From Phytophthora quininea (taxonomy: Eukaryota > Oomycota > Peronosporomycetes > Peronosporales > Peronosporaceae), in the NCBI GenBank assembly GCA_011947345.1, contig JAAVTG010000554.1, positions 1,736,001-1,800,000 of the forward strand: a stretch of 64,000 bases of DNA, read 5' to 3'. This document shows positions 43,836-55,289 of this stretch, in pieces. The notes under the pieces are model-generated. The model had not been told where the DNA came from, made no database searches, and saw only the letters and a program-made list of their open reading frames with translations. Positions within the stretch are counted from its first letter, which is position 1, and the number at the start of each line of letters is the position of its first letter. The position numbers and the translations under genes are program-made.

Positions 43836-45681
43836 ATGGCCGACGTGGAGGACCCGCCACACGCTGATGCGGCCGCTGGCGACGCTGCCGTGGCTGAGAA
43901 CGAGTACGGACTGCAGGACCTGGCCAAACTGCCGCTGCTGGAGCAGGTGCACCGCCTGTTCCACGCCATCCAGCACAAATACCCGTACAAGGAGGTGATG
44001 ACCGAAACCAATGGCACAATAAATACTGGCACTACAGTAATTAACTCTGTTATTACGCAGACGACGGCATGGAAGACTCTGCCGCTGGACCAGAAGAAGA
44101 AGATGCTTGAATACATTCGAGACAAGCGACAGCGCAAGCAGGAGCCGAGCACAGCCGCGCAGGAGCCGAGCACAGCCGCAACAGAGCCCACTAAAGACAA
44201 GGAAGAGGACAAGTCGGAGGAGGAAGAGGAGGCGGACCCTGCCATGGCTGTCAAGGCCGACCCGTACATCAAGATGCTGCAGCAGCGGAGACTACGCTCT
44301 TCTGGGCCCGTGGAGGAAAGCGAGACAACCCACCCAAACAGCGCGTACGTCGCGCCGGCAGAGTTGCAACACTACGAGAGGAAGCCCAAATTTAAAGCCC
44401 GTTGGCAGTTGGCAGACTCGGAGTTTTACGAAGAGATTTGCGCTTGTGGGGTGAAACACGAAGCTGTGCGTGGGAACAAGAAGGCCACGATGCTGCTACG
44501 TACCATCAGCGCCATGATGAGCACCTTTGGAGACAACACGCAGTCGTGTATGACAACTACGGAGGAGGTGCAGGCTCTAGGTGAGTTTTTATCGATGCAT
44601 TTGCTTATTGGCTTGGTGTCTGACGTGTTGGTTTATTGAATTAGTTGGCGAACATATGCGGAAGACGCTGAGCACCGTGAACCCCGAAATTCTGACGGCC
44701 TCTTCCTGTTTGAGGGTGTGCACATCTAGCTTTAGTCAGAGTTGTTTATCTATCTTGGCTAATGATTCTTTGTGTATATTACCGTAGACTCTTGTGGAAA
44801 TCTTCGAAGAAGAAGCGATTTACTATGGGCGTTGGCGAGAATTCCGCGGCGAGACGAAGCATGAGGAAAACGAGCTGGAAGATGTCGAGGAGGAAGAGCT
44901 CGCGGAAGAGCTCGATCTCTTCGCCGTGTCCGAGACGGATGCTGTGTTTAACGAGGCGTTTTTGGTATGTGTATTATCTTCTTCCTTCGATAGGCTTCTG
45001 TTGAACTGACTGTTGCTGCAAAGGAACGGATACGCTTCGCCGACGAGCGAACAAAGACCATGGATTGGTCTATCTACGATGTTTTCGCTAGAGGCAGGAA
45101 GCTCAACTTCATGAACAGCAAGGGACAGCAGTTCCGCCAGTGGCTTGGCATCGGCAAAATGTCTCGCGCATCGCTTGAGTTTCTGAACTTTGTCGCTTAC
45201 CACAAGTACGTCGACATTCTATCCTTGCAGGTTGTGGTGAGGACTAATTCGTGTCTTGTCCTTGCTAGCATCGGTCGGTTAGTGGAATTGGCGATCAAGA
45301 ACCGGACAGGGGGCGAACTCAAGCAGCTCGATACGCCGCTGCTGAAGGACGATATCGAGTACGTTCTCAGTGAGATTATGGGGGTCTGTAGAACGTACTA
45401 ACAGCAACGCTTTGTTTCCTCGCAGATCCGTATCGCTTGCTTTTCTCCCCGCTCAGAGGCTGCCCAACCTAATCGACCGAACTCGACCACCGTCGAAGAC
45501 ACGACGTGTTGGCGTAAGTGCTGCCAACAGCACAAGCGTTTGCGCAGACACAGAAGCGCCCGGGAAAGGCACATCAGTACCCGCATCTGATACGAGGACA
45601 GAGCAGACAGTGAGCATTAAGCCTGCAATTTCGGCGTCAGGCACCGCGGCCAGACCAACAAGACTCAAGAGACTACGCTAA
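43836..45681 (+). CDS. SPT3-like histone-fold factor (SAGA-type)
   Basis: Seven exons: 43836-43994, 44061-44580, 44645-44715, 44788-44964, 45024-45205, 45269-45358, 45426-45681, adding to 1,455 nt (484 residues) with all phases right and no break. The central segment RTISAMMSTFGDNTQSCMTT...VGEHMRKTL matches the TFIID-18/SPT3 histone fold. Further on FADERTKTMDWSIYDVFARG, FRQWLGIG and LEFLNFVAYHNIGRLVELAI follow the order of the SPT3 C-terminal half (ADDRT...Y...F+W...D+LGFL..). An extra N-terminus (HRLFHAIQHKYPYKE) and a 21-nt in-frame duplication (EPSTAAQ twice, near 44140-44180) are lineage features. SPT3 helps SAGA deliver TBP. A TAF13-related factor is the alternative. Confidence 0.65.
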
Positions 45682-46499
45682 CTGCCAGTGGAGAGTATAC
45701 TTCGCTTTATGGGTCATCAAAGTGCTTGTTCATTTCTACTCAAGACTGCTTTCCTATCGAGCACATTGATATGACCCATGCTGCATGAAGACTTGGCGGT
45801 GGTGTAGCGCTCCACGATTCCGCTAACCAACGTGTAGGCTGTCGTCTTGTATCTTCACGACTCGAACTGCGGCGATCCTCAAGCCGGGTGGCAGTGGTGC
45901 ATTTGCCGCAAACACACGCCTCCGTATCGGTTGCCACTAGGGTGTTCCGCGGGTTTCTCGGCAACGCATGCCGAGATGCGCGACGATATCGTGCGTGAAA
46001 GTCGTCCAAGTCATCTTCAGTGGCTCCGTCAGCACCCAGTCCGGGAACAGTTGTTGCATCACAGCATTCGCGCCCTTGTGAGCGCTGCAGCCTGCAGCTG
46101 ATCAAAGTCCCAGTCCAGTACTAGGACTGTAGCGTCCGGTTGTCTGCGAGCCGAACTGCGGTATGGCCGAAGCGCTCGAACGAGTAGCGGCTGACGGTAT
46201 GCGCCGTTATCGCTCGCCAAACTTGTTCGGTGGACGCGTCTTCAGCCAGCCGGTAGTTCGGGGGCATCGTCAGCGTTGGTGGCTACGGCGGCATTCGCAA
46301 TCTGAATGAACGGCTTAAGAGCGTCAATGTCCCAGTCAAAGACCACTCGTGTCACACGCAATTCTACACATTGCCCTGGAGAATGTTCCGCCAGGTGCCG
46401 TTCTCGCCACGTTCGGATATATGTCATGGAGGATCATCAACTCGTCGTGCACCATCGTCCTCCAGTGCTGAAAATCGTCAACGTGTCTTCAGCTAACTT
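45682..46499. other. 818-bp stretch, possible ankyrin-gene remnant
   Basis: Lies between the SPT3-like stop and the ankyrin gene stop. Minus-strand pieces such as RYSFERFGHTAVRLADNRT (about 46130-46190) have an ankyrin-like GHTAVRLA, hinting at decayed repeats, but stops interrupt every frame. No gene is supported. Confidence 0.3.
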
Positions 46500-48080
46500 T
46501 CAAGCAATACGACAATGAGCGTACTTTTCTGCCAGCCATCGTGCAGCTTCTTCATGTCCACCGACCACTGCGTCTCGTACAGCTCGACGTGTGCAGCCTT
46601 CGCTGCGGTGTGCATGAAGAAAACGGAGAACGTCCATATGCCCAAACCAGGCCGCACCGTCCATCGCTTCAGTTGTGCAGCCCTCGGATCGGTTCTCATG
46701 CAGCCACCGAACCATTTCCAAGTGACCGCACCTCGCGGCTGCATCCATCGCATTCGGCGTGCAGCCTTCAGTGCGATTGACGTGGAGGAATTGAGCAATA
46801 TTTAAGTGGCCGAAGCAAGCCGCTGAGTCCATCGCTTCTGCTGAGCAGCCTTCGGATCGGTTCTCATGGAGGAATTTCACGACGTCGAGGTGGCCACCGC
46901 CGGCCGCCCGATCGATCGCTCTCTCGGTGCATCCTTCGGTTCGATTTGTATGCAGGAACTTAACGATCGTCAGATGACCCCCACCTGCAGCAGAGTTCAT
47001 CGCCCACGGACTGCAACCTTCGTGGCGATTTTCATGCAAGAAACGCACGACTTCGAAGTATCCTTCACCAGCAGCGTAGTCCATTGCGAGGTACGTGCAG
47101 CCCTCATGACTCTTGTCGTGCAAGTACTTGACGACACCCAGATGGCCACCTCGTGCAGCGCTATCCATCGCACTGGCTGTACAACCTTCCGATCGACTTT
47201 CCAGCAGGAACTTGACAATGGCAAGATGACCTCCTCTGGCGGCTCCATTTACGGCGTCTACCGTGCATCCACCACTCGTGTTGGCATGTAACCACTTCAC
47301 CACGTCAACATGACCGAATTCCGCTGCGTGGTCCATCACTAAAGGCGAGCTGTCACTTGTATTCGTTGGAAACAACTCTGCTCTGTGTTCGTGCAGCCAT
47401 TTCACCAGCTCAAGGTCCCCGTTTGGCAGCGAAGATCATGGCGTGTATTGTTCCCCTTCGCTGCGATTCTCATGGAGCCAATGCACCATTTCCGAATTGC
47501 CATACCACGCAGCGAAGTTCATGGCGTAGGTCGTGCAGCCTTCCTGGCGGTGGCTTGCAAGCCACTGGACAATGTCGTCGTGTCCGTGGGCTCCTGCTTC
47601 GTCCATGGCGTGGTGGGTGCAGCCTTCCGAGCGATGCAGATGCAGCCACTTGACGACGTTGAGGTGTCCTCGTGCAGCCGCCAAGTCCATGGCTTTAGTG
47701 CTGGCCTGGAGGTCTGGAAACGCTCCGTCCAGCCACTGCACCACGTGGAGCTGACCGTGTTCAGCCGCGTGGTCGAACACTGCCCCGAAGGTCTTAAAGT
47801 CAGGGTCGAAAGTGATCAACCACTGCAGCATTAAAATGTCACCACGTTGAGCTGCAGAGAGGAAGCAGCAACGGATGGAGAGCGGTCGCAACCGTCGAGT
47901 GGAGACGCCCAGGCGCTGCAGCAAGTGCAGGTAGCCGAAGTCCAGCGCTTGAGGCACATTCCAGAGCTCAGAGGCGTCGAGGAAGGAGGAGACGAGCGAG
48001 GCCACGTGTGGCAGGAAGCCCAGCGTGGCCTGCCACTCGCGCCAGACGACCTGCACGCTCGTGAGCAGATTCTGATGCAT
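46500..48080 (-). CDS. Ankyrin-repeat protein with about 14 SEGCT-type repeats
   Basis: Begins MHQNLLTSVQVVWREWQATL, with an F-box-like Leu pattern (LPHVASLVSSFLDASELWNV), then tandem ankyrin repeats of about 28-33 residues built on GHLxVVKWLHxNRSEGCTxxAMDxAA. The repeat interface and the SEGC turn are highly regular, as in the large oomycete ankyrin families. It ends WLAEKYAHCRIA with a stop at 46500. Two one-base losses at CCCC runs (plus 47417-47420 and 47453-47456) split it into two frames 40 bp apart; otherwise no breaks. Repeat number and similarity make it prone to unequal crossing-over. Probable protein-binding adaptor. Confidence 0.85.
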
Positions 48081-48138
48081 TTTGCTGTAAATAAAACTGG
48101 GCCATTTTACGAAAGGGGGGTACTATAAGATCACGACT

Positions 48139-48836
48139 ATGAAGTGGCCAGATCGCGCTGGTCTTGGCGGTTGCTCGCCGCCGCGGGGACTAACTGACAG
48201 CGAAAGGCAGCCGTCGTGGCGATCCAAATGGCAGTCCTCTCCACCGAGACATCTTGCATCTTTGCGCTGCGGCTTGGACGAGTCGTCTTCATGTGGACAG
48301 GCGGTTCGTTTGTTAAACGTTTGGCTGGTGGAAAGTCGTATTTGCCAAGCAGTCTTCAAGATCCATTCCAGTGGAGTTTGCCTGAAGACACTGGTCTATA
48401 GGGACTGCCACGCACGACTGCGCCGCCCCTCCGCTTGGATTTGACCGAGTGCCTCTGACATGGAGCGCAGATTCATTGAGGAGACTTCTACCGCCCGATC
48501 TCCATGCTATTCGCAGTATAACCGCGAGCTTGGGGTGGCTGGACGTTCGGCTCGAGACTTCGAGGTCTGCGGGCTGCAATCTGAGCGTGGTGACCCGACG
48601 GGAGCTACAACACTCGACCATGTGTTGCAACGTGACGAACCTCTGCGGCAGGACCGAAGCCCGTCAAATTGACCATCAATCCCTCCGCTGGCGTTCGCCA
48701 TCATCCCACGCGTCTGGAAGGCTTGCTGAGCAACATCCTGCCGCTGCCGTCGCTCCGAGACTCGACCGAATGGATCGACAGCAGAGCCAGCAACGGTCAG
48801 CGACGCCTAATGGCGAAGTTCGTCGCCGTCACGTGA
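48139..48836 (+). CDS. Coding-like region, unknown protein with frameshifts
   Basis: Good protein-like segments alternate between frames: LLNVWLVESRICQAVFKIHS (48310-48370), SLRRLLPPDLHAIRSITASL (48480-48540), and KLTINPSAGVRHHPTRLEGL...LPLPSLRDSTEWIDS to a TGA at about 48836. Breaks fall near CCCC at 48424-48427, about 48450 and about 48660. It may be one gene of about 230 residues. The Leu-spaced pattern recalls LRR or F-box proteins but no motif decides it. It starts 58 bp head-to-head from the ankyrin gene. Confidence 0.4.
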
Positions 48837-49530
48837 GCCGCGTCCTGATGCGAAGCCGGCGTGTATCAGAGTCTCACCAGTTTGTTCGCGCTCGTTTTTA
48901 CAAGCCCCATCTCCCGGTGTCAACAATCTGATGAGCGCTTTGAAGCAGTCGAGTGGCCCGCGGCGCAGGGACCGCCAAGCAACCGACAGCGTCCGCCACG
49001 CTGACCGTTCTCCGAGACCAGAACCTGCCGTGCCGAGCAGAGGCGGGTGTCGTAACCCACTTGGACTCACACGCGCCAGCACATGTGTCCTGCCAACAAG
49101 AAGTCGATCCTTTCGTGTCGGTGGAGCAAGTCGCTGGAGATTTTCAGCATCAGCACTCGATCGCTGTCGATTTGAAGCCGACGCTAGATAACGTGCACTC
49201 GAGTCGCCCGAAGGCTAGCAGTGTTTCAGCTGCCCAAGATGAGCGTCTGCCAATGCCGACAATGCTGCATCCCGCAGCCAGCCAAATAACGGAGACTGTG
49301 ACGAAATTGTTGCAGACAGCAACCGCAACCGTCGAGCTGCCCCGCTCCTCTGCTCTCTGTCATCCCTTCTTTCCTGGACTATCCGGTTCAACGCGCCCGA
49401 CCCTGCGCGTGTGCACTGACGAGGTCAAGCAAGCAAAGCCTCGCCCAGCGCACCACGGCGCCGTGTTGGCGCTTCCACCTGTCTGCATTGTTGGATCAAC
49501 TCGGGAGGGCGAGAGAGCTCTCCGACGTCG
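48837..49530. other. Upstream region of START-FYVE gene, one long unsupported frame
   Basis: A plus-strand frame, 48953-49534, stays open for 194 codons (VDPFVSVEQVAGDFQHQHSI, ITETVTKLLQTATATVELPR) and ends at the START-FYVE ATG. It could be an N-terminal extension joined by one missing base, a separate gene without ATG, or GC-driven chance. I cannot choose. Confidence 0.3.
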
Positions 49531-51520
49531 ATGAGCAGCGGCCACATGTCGTCGCGGCGCTCCAACAGCTCGGACAGCGCCTCGACCGTCGCCGGGCCCG
49601 TGAGCGTGGCAGGCACCACCAATGGCTATGGCTTCCGCAGTGCCGGCGGAGACGCCCTCTCCATCGAGATGCAGTTCCTGAATCCCCGCAGACGATTCCC
49701 GCTTGCAGACGAATTCTTACCAGTCGTCAATGTACCGCCCGAGCAGGTCGAAGATTTGCGGGAGACGTGCGAGCAGCTCGTGTCGGACGCGTTCGAGCTC
49801 ACGACCATGTTCTCGTGGGAGGACAGCAACAGCAACGAGCTGGTGGGGAGCACCGCGACCAGTGGAAGGTGCACTACCGACGTCCGCATGTGACGCTGTA
49901 CCGCAAGAAGCGGGGCAAGGGAGCCACTGCAGACGAGATCGAGGACGCGACCGAGGACAGCAACGGCGGTCTGCGCCACTTTGTGGTGAGCGGCCAAATC
50001 CACGACATGTCCCTCGAGGACGTGGAGTACGGACTCTACTGTGACGCCACGCTGGACGAGCGCGCCGTCATGACGGATTTGTACCGCGAGCTGTTTCTAG
50101 ACGCCGCCGTGTTGCGCAGCTTCGAGACGCAGACTCCCGAGGACCCGTTCCACTTCTTCGGCATCAAGTGGCTGGCTCACCTCAGTCCGGCGGACAAGTT
50201 CATTTCGCCTCGGGACTTTGCGTTCGTTGAGTACTCGCAACGGGTGGAAGGCCCCAAGGGCGAGCCGCTGCTCGTCAAGGTGCAGCAGTCGCTGAGCACG
50301 AAGTATGTTGACCCGATGAACCGCCGGGAGTTTGACCTCGTGCGGGCTCAGATGAGCTGCACTACCGTGTACCGCCACGACAAGCGCGCCAACAATGTGC
50401 AGGTGATTGCTCGCGGCCATGTAGACCCGTGCGGCAGCGCACCTCCGATGATGACGCGCTCGTTCCTGACGCGTCTAGCGCCGACACTTGTCGAGGTCGA
50501 ACACAGCGCCGACGTCAAGTACATTATGCGTCATGGCCTCGTGCTGCCGAAGGAAGCGTTCTTCGCACGACGGAATGCACTCAAAGCTCACGGTCGCCAC
50601 CGTCTGCAGTGCACAGCTTGCGGCAAGCGATTCGGACGACTCAAACGCCATTTGACGCAGTGCCGAGCCTGTGGTGAAGCTGCGTGCGGGCGCTGTCTGA
50701 TGACATACACGCTGTGTCTTCCGAGCCACGAACGGCGCGATGCCGAACACCCGAGTGCAGTGATCCCAGAGCGGTTCTGCCTACGCTGTCTGTACTCGGG
50801 GCGTCTGGATCGCCAGGGACAGCGCATGGATGGCTTCCTGATGGGCGTCACACCAGCGCCGTCCACGACGGTGCCAACGGTTGACGACGAAATCGACGAA
50901 GACGACGACGATGTGTCTGTCGTGGAGTTTGCCATGTTGGGTGACGCCCCGGAAACACGATGCATGCCGCCATTTCGGAGGCGCAGCGACTGCAACGTCT
51001 GAAGCAGAGGTATCTCGAGAACGAGAAGCGCAAGTACATGGCACGCGGCAATCAGACGCCGGTCGAACGCTTCGTCATGGAGCAACAGCAACAACAGCGG
51101 CAGACGCAGCGCAACGAGCAGATGCGTACTCCCGTTCGCCCTCCCATCGTTCGAAGGAGCAGCCAGCCCACGATGAGCAACTCGATCAGTTCCTCGTCGC
51201 ATTCGTCTGCCCCTTACTCGTTCAATTCGACCTCGAGTATCTACTCGACGCCGGAAGCTGCGGCGGCGGCCACCGCTGCACTGCAGGCGACGACGGGTTT
51301 CCATGAGATGGAGCACTCGATCGGCCAGCAAGAGGCGCTGCTGCGTTCACTCCAGAGCGAATATGCCAAGATGAGTATGAACAGGAACGTCCAGCGTTCG
51401 CATTCCAACCCGCACAGCAACGCACAGGAGATGCGCGAGAACCGTCTAGCCGAGTGGCAGGCAACCGAGCGCTACCATGGCACGGCCGACGTGTATGAAA
51501 TCGACAGCGACTATGACTAG
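49531..51520 (+). CDS. START-FYVE domain protein (oomycete type)
   Basis: From ATG 49531 (MSSGHMSSRRSNSSDSASTV) a disordered start leads to a START-like lipid-binding domain (WKVHYRRPHVTLYRKKRGKG, GLRHFVVSGQIHDMSLEDVE, FGIKWLAHLSPADKFISPRD, FVEYSQRVEGPKGEPLLVKV) and a FYVE-type zinc finger: CTACGKRFGRLKRHLTQCRA, CGEAACGRC and CLRC. The tail is Gln/Ser-rich with a coiled coil (MEHSIGQQEALLRSLQSEYA). FYVE fingers bind PI3P on endosomes; START-FYVE families are expanded in oomycetes. The basic ring here is KRHLTQCRACG, replacing R(R/K)HHCR, so PI3P binding may be weak. One G missing at 49845-49848 and one C at 50947-50950. Confidence 0.82.
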
Positions 51521-51644
51521 TCGACGCGACAGCACAAATGTAAGTGGAGTGAGTCGGTGAATTTAGTTCTAGCTAGCTAGCCGTGTTCGACAGCGACCAC
51601 GGCTCAATCTTATAAATCTATTGGAGTTTTTATCTACACCAGCC

Positions 51645-52792
51645 TCACTCCTCGCCGTTGGTCTTTTGCGAAACACTAGGGTCGTACGGAGCTTTAAAGT
51701 CGATGCCAACTGCCTGCAGACGATCTCGGTCCTTGTGCACGTACGAAGCGTACGCGTCCGTGTGGCGAATCTTCATGAACACGTTGCCCAGTCTCAATCC
51801 GCGCGTCTGCTCTGGCCATGGCTCTTCATCCGGTACGACAAAGTCGACTGGCACCCAGCCATGGCCGTTCACCTCGCCATACACCTCGAGCGCCGGCAGA
51901 ATCTTGTCCTTCCACCGCTCCTCTTCGGGACTCCACACGAAGTCGATCGCCTTGAGTTTGTCCTTGTCTCGGTCGGCCAGGTCTTCGTAGTTGCCTCTAC
52001 TGCGCATATTGGCGACAGTCGCTCCAAGTCTCATACCCTGCGTAGCCTTCGGCCACTCCTCGCCGTCCGGCACGACAAAGTTAAAGTGCACGTTGCAGTG
52101 TCCAAAAATCTGTCGGAATGTGGTCAATGCCGGCAGGATTCGATCGCTCCACATGCGCTCCCTTCTGGACTTGAGTTCCGTCGAGAATTCGAGTCTCTCC
52201 AGCTCTTCTTTGCAGGCCAACCGCTGTGGGGCGAACGCGTCTGCGTAGCGGATACTCGCGACGGTCTTGCCCAGTTTGAACCCCCACAAGTGACTCGGCC
52301 ACTCGTCGCTCTTGGGAACGACGAACCCCATGGCAATCTTGGTGTGACCGTTTAGCTCATGGTATTTGCTGAGCGCGGGGAGCACCATGACGTCCCATTT
52401 GTACTGCCGGACGTGCCACGGGAATTTGAGAGTCTCCAGATCCGCCATCGCGAAAGATGGCAACGCCTTCTTGGTATGCTTCAGAACCCTCAGCTGCTTG
52501 GCATGGGGGCCTAAAGGATAGCCCCAGGTCTTCTCAGGCCATTGCTGATCCCCCAGGGCACGACGAACTTGACCGGCACCATCATGTGGCGCTCGAGCTT
52601 CTGGAACGTCCGTAGAGCTGGAGCCACTTTGTCAGTCCACGCTCGAGCGCTCCATAGGTCGAGTCGCTGAGTGCCGAGCGCCTGGGAGGAGTAGCAAGAA
52701 CCGAACAACTGGAGAACCGATGAATCTTGAGCCGAAAGCACCCGAAGACAACGGGACGCCTCGCCGCGGCGGGCCATGAGCTTGTGCAGCAT
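51645..52792 (-). CDS. Helicase-associated (HA) domain repeat protein, probably mitochondrial
   Basis: Four HA-type units of about 70 residues, each with W...ILPAL..F/Y....GH..V...FVVP...WP..T.G..LG, for example WSDRILPALTTFRQIFGHCN and KDKILPALEVYGEVNGHGWV. No helicase domain is present. The start MLHKLMARRGEASRCLRVLS at ATG 52792 is basic, Ser/Leu rich and acid-free, as a mitochondrial targeting peptide; an upstream in-frame ATG at 52849 is the alternative. HA domains fold as small helical bundles likely to bind nucleic acid. One base is lost in the C run 52550-52554, between unit 1 and unit 2. Stop at 51645. Confidence 0.78.
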
Positions 52793-53112
52793 TGCGCGTT
52801 TTGAACGGCTGACGTTGATTTGGCGTATAGAATCACCTATATTAAACATGATTCACGCATACTTATGTTCTGGTTTTAATGCATTCATATGATGTTGACT
52901 GTGCTCCGCAACTGAGATCGCATGTTGGTTTCTTGCTCCTTTTGCTTGTCAGTTTGGCACGATGCCAGTCAACTGGGACTGCGAATGGGACAAAATGCCG
53001 ATCAAAAATACCGGTGTGCTCAATCGCAGTCCTTCCGTTTCAAACGGTCCATGTCAATGACTGGCAAGAGTGCGAGCTCAATCACTTTCCAACTCGACTG
53101 CAAGCGTTCAAG

Positions 53113-54286
53113 ATGATGCACGAGAACAACAACAACCTGCTGTTCAACTCCAGCAGCGGAGGCGACCGCGGCTTCGACCGCATCGAAGAGATCGAAGGCG
53201 GTGGTGCCATTGAACGATACAACGTGCTACGATCCGTTCCTGTCCAGCTACCGCGTCCGTGGACGACTCGCGGTGCGCTTGCTCTGCTCGGAGTGTGCGG
53301 CGTCGTCTTCGCTGTGATTGCGATCACTGCGGTGGGAGGATCTGAACATTCGGCCACCGCGATGGCTGTGAACAACACGGACGGTGTAACTGGAGTTGCC
53401 AACACTGCTGGGTCGAATAACCAGTCGGCCAGCGAGGGAGTGAGCGAAGCGTCCTGTTCTGGAAGCTCCTCCTGGTCGTCTCTTCCTGGGAGCGTCCACA
53501 GCGACCCTGAGGCAGCGAGTAGGTCTTCCGAGAACATATCGACAGCTTCGGGGCCTAGAAGCGCGACTCAAGAGAGCATGTTTGCGGATAGCTTCACGAC
53601 TAGTACCTCATCTCATCGGACGTGTCCGACAGCGACGACTCCAGCGACTCAACCGACTCCACATCCGGTTCGTTTGAGACCACGATCGGCTCGGCTGTCA
53701 GCGAGGATTTGTCCAACTCGCTTGACGTGGACAGCGAGTCGCAGTCCGGCTCCGTCGACGATTGGATTCAGGACCTCAAGGGCAAAGCCCCTGGTAATCT
53801 TCGAGGCGCATCGGCAACTGGCTCCGCTTCGGCCGGCAGTGGTGTGGATGGCCCCGACGCAGGATCGGCATCGGCTGGCAGCACTCAAGACGTTCCGAAC
53901 GTTGGATCGGCATCAGGAAGTGCCCAAGATGGACCTAATGCGGGATCTGCCTCGGGTAGTGTCCAGGACGTACCAAACGTTGGCGACGATGACATTCTCG
54001 TTGGGGGATCCGCCAGCGCCGAGGGTTCACCGAATGTCGGATCAGCATCGGGCAGCGTTCAGAATGACGTTCATGCCGGATCAGCCAGCAGCCCCAGGAC
54101 GATGTGAATGCCGGATCTGCTTCGACTGCCAGTGACGTCGTTGCGGGATCGTCCTCTGTCGATGGCAACGTCGTTGGATCAGTCGCAGGATCACGGAGCA
54201 GTTCAGGCAACGGCACCAGCACTTTGGACGCCGGATTTGCACCTGCAGCTAACGCTACCGCTGGGTCCGATGACCATTCGCACTAG
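53113..54286 (+). CDS. Ser/Gly/Ala-rich single-pass membrane protein
   Basis: From ATG 53113 (MMHENNNNLLFNSSSGGDRG) an Asn-rich cytosolic tail is followed by one membrane segment (ALALLGVCGVVFAVIAITAV) and a long Ser/Thr/Gly/Asp region: SDSDDSSDSTDSTSGSFETT, then imperfect repeats of GSASGSVQDVPNV. Topology predicts type II, with a glycosylatable extracellular stalk, like oomycete wall or mucin-like proteins. An upstream in-frame ATG (52879) would add a hydrophobic start (SHVGFLLLLLVSLARC). Frame losses near 53615 and in CCCC 54096-54099. Function unknown. Confidence 0.65.
53830..54090 (+). repeat. Degenerate tandem repeat encoding GSASGS-VQDVPN units
   Basis: About 9 copies of a 24-48 nt unit (GGATCGGCATCGGGCAGTG... 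variants) within the Ser-rich membrane protein. Copies differ mostly at third positions and keep the frame, so expansion is older than the 18-bp duplication at 27363. Confidence 0.7.
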
Positions 54287-54420
54287 ATGGCAATCGATAC
54301 TGTTCACTAACTTGCACGTGCAAGTCCACAATACAAAATCTGTTTGATAACTTCAACTTGCCCCAAAATCCTGTCAGTATATATTATGGCAAAGGCCCAT
54401 TTATAGACTTGGACAAGACC

Positions 54421-55271
54421 ATGTCAGTGGCAAGTAACCTTCTGGCTGTGCGCGCCAAGGTAGCGGAGGCTGTGGCCAAGAGCGTGCGGAAGCAGACATG
54501 TACACTGGTGGCTGTGAGCAAGACGAAGCCCCTCGAGGACCTGCAGGAGGCGTACGAGGCCGAGCAGCGCCACTTCGGCGAGAACTACGTACGCGCATCT
54601 TATTTATGGTGTTTTATCTCTATTTATGGAGCTGACGTGTTCGTTTATGGCGCTTGGTTATGGTACAGATCCAGGAGCTGGTGCAGAAGGCCCCGCTCAT
54701 GCCTGCTGATGTCAAGTGGCACTACATCGGGCACGTGCAGTCCAACAAGGCCAAGCCACTGGTGCGTGACGTGCCCAATCTGTTCGTGGTGGAGACGGTG
54801 GACTCGATCAAGATCGCCAATGCCTTGAACAAGGCGTCGGGTGAGTTCCGCACCGAGAAGCTCAACGTCATGGTGCAGGTCAACACCAGCGAGGAGGACC
54901 AAAAGTCTGGCATTGACGCGGACGGATCGGTGGAGCTGGCGCGCCATATTGTGGCGTCTTGCGAGCACTTGAACCTCACAGGGCTCATGACTATCGGTCG
55001 CTATGGCGACACCACGTCCGATTGCTTTGACCGTCTAGTGGCGTGTCGGAAGGCAGTTGCTGAAGCGCTCACTGTACCGGAGGCACAACTAGACCTCAGC
55101 ATGGGCATGTCTGGGGATTTTGAGCTCGCGGTGAGTAGTGAAGTGTTGACGATTACCCCTACCTGAGCTCTGATGCCTAACTTTGTGTTTTGTCAGATTG
55201 CCTGCGGAAGTACGCACGTCCGTGTGGGCTCGACCATCTTTGGCGCGCGCAACTACGCGAAGAAGGAGTAA
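54421..55271 (+). CDS. PLPBP: PLP homeostasis protein (YggS/PROSC family)
   Basis: Exons 54421-54588, 54669-55130 and 55197-55271; 705 nt, 234 residues, intact. The PLP-binding Lys lies in TLVAVSKTKPLEDLQ (about K34); other family hallmarks are FGENY, KWHYIGHVQSNKAK, VETVDSIKIA, VMVQVNTSEEDQKSGID, LTGLMTIG, LSMGMSGDFELA and VRVGSTIFGARNY. The protein is a cytosolic PLP carrier that buffers vitamin B6, with an alanine-racemase-like barrel and no known catalysis. Introns are 80 and 66 nt with GTACGC and GTGAGT donors. Its stop is 18 bp from the convergent PIH1 stop, so the 3' UTRs must overlap. Confidence 0.95.
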
Positions 55272-55289
55272 AGGTGTTCAAAATCGGTC

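Noticed and set aside
43306..44019. 237-codon minus-strand ORF
   Set aside because: Overlaps the first exon of the SPT3-like gene, begins without a convincing ATG and shows no motif.
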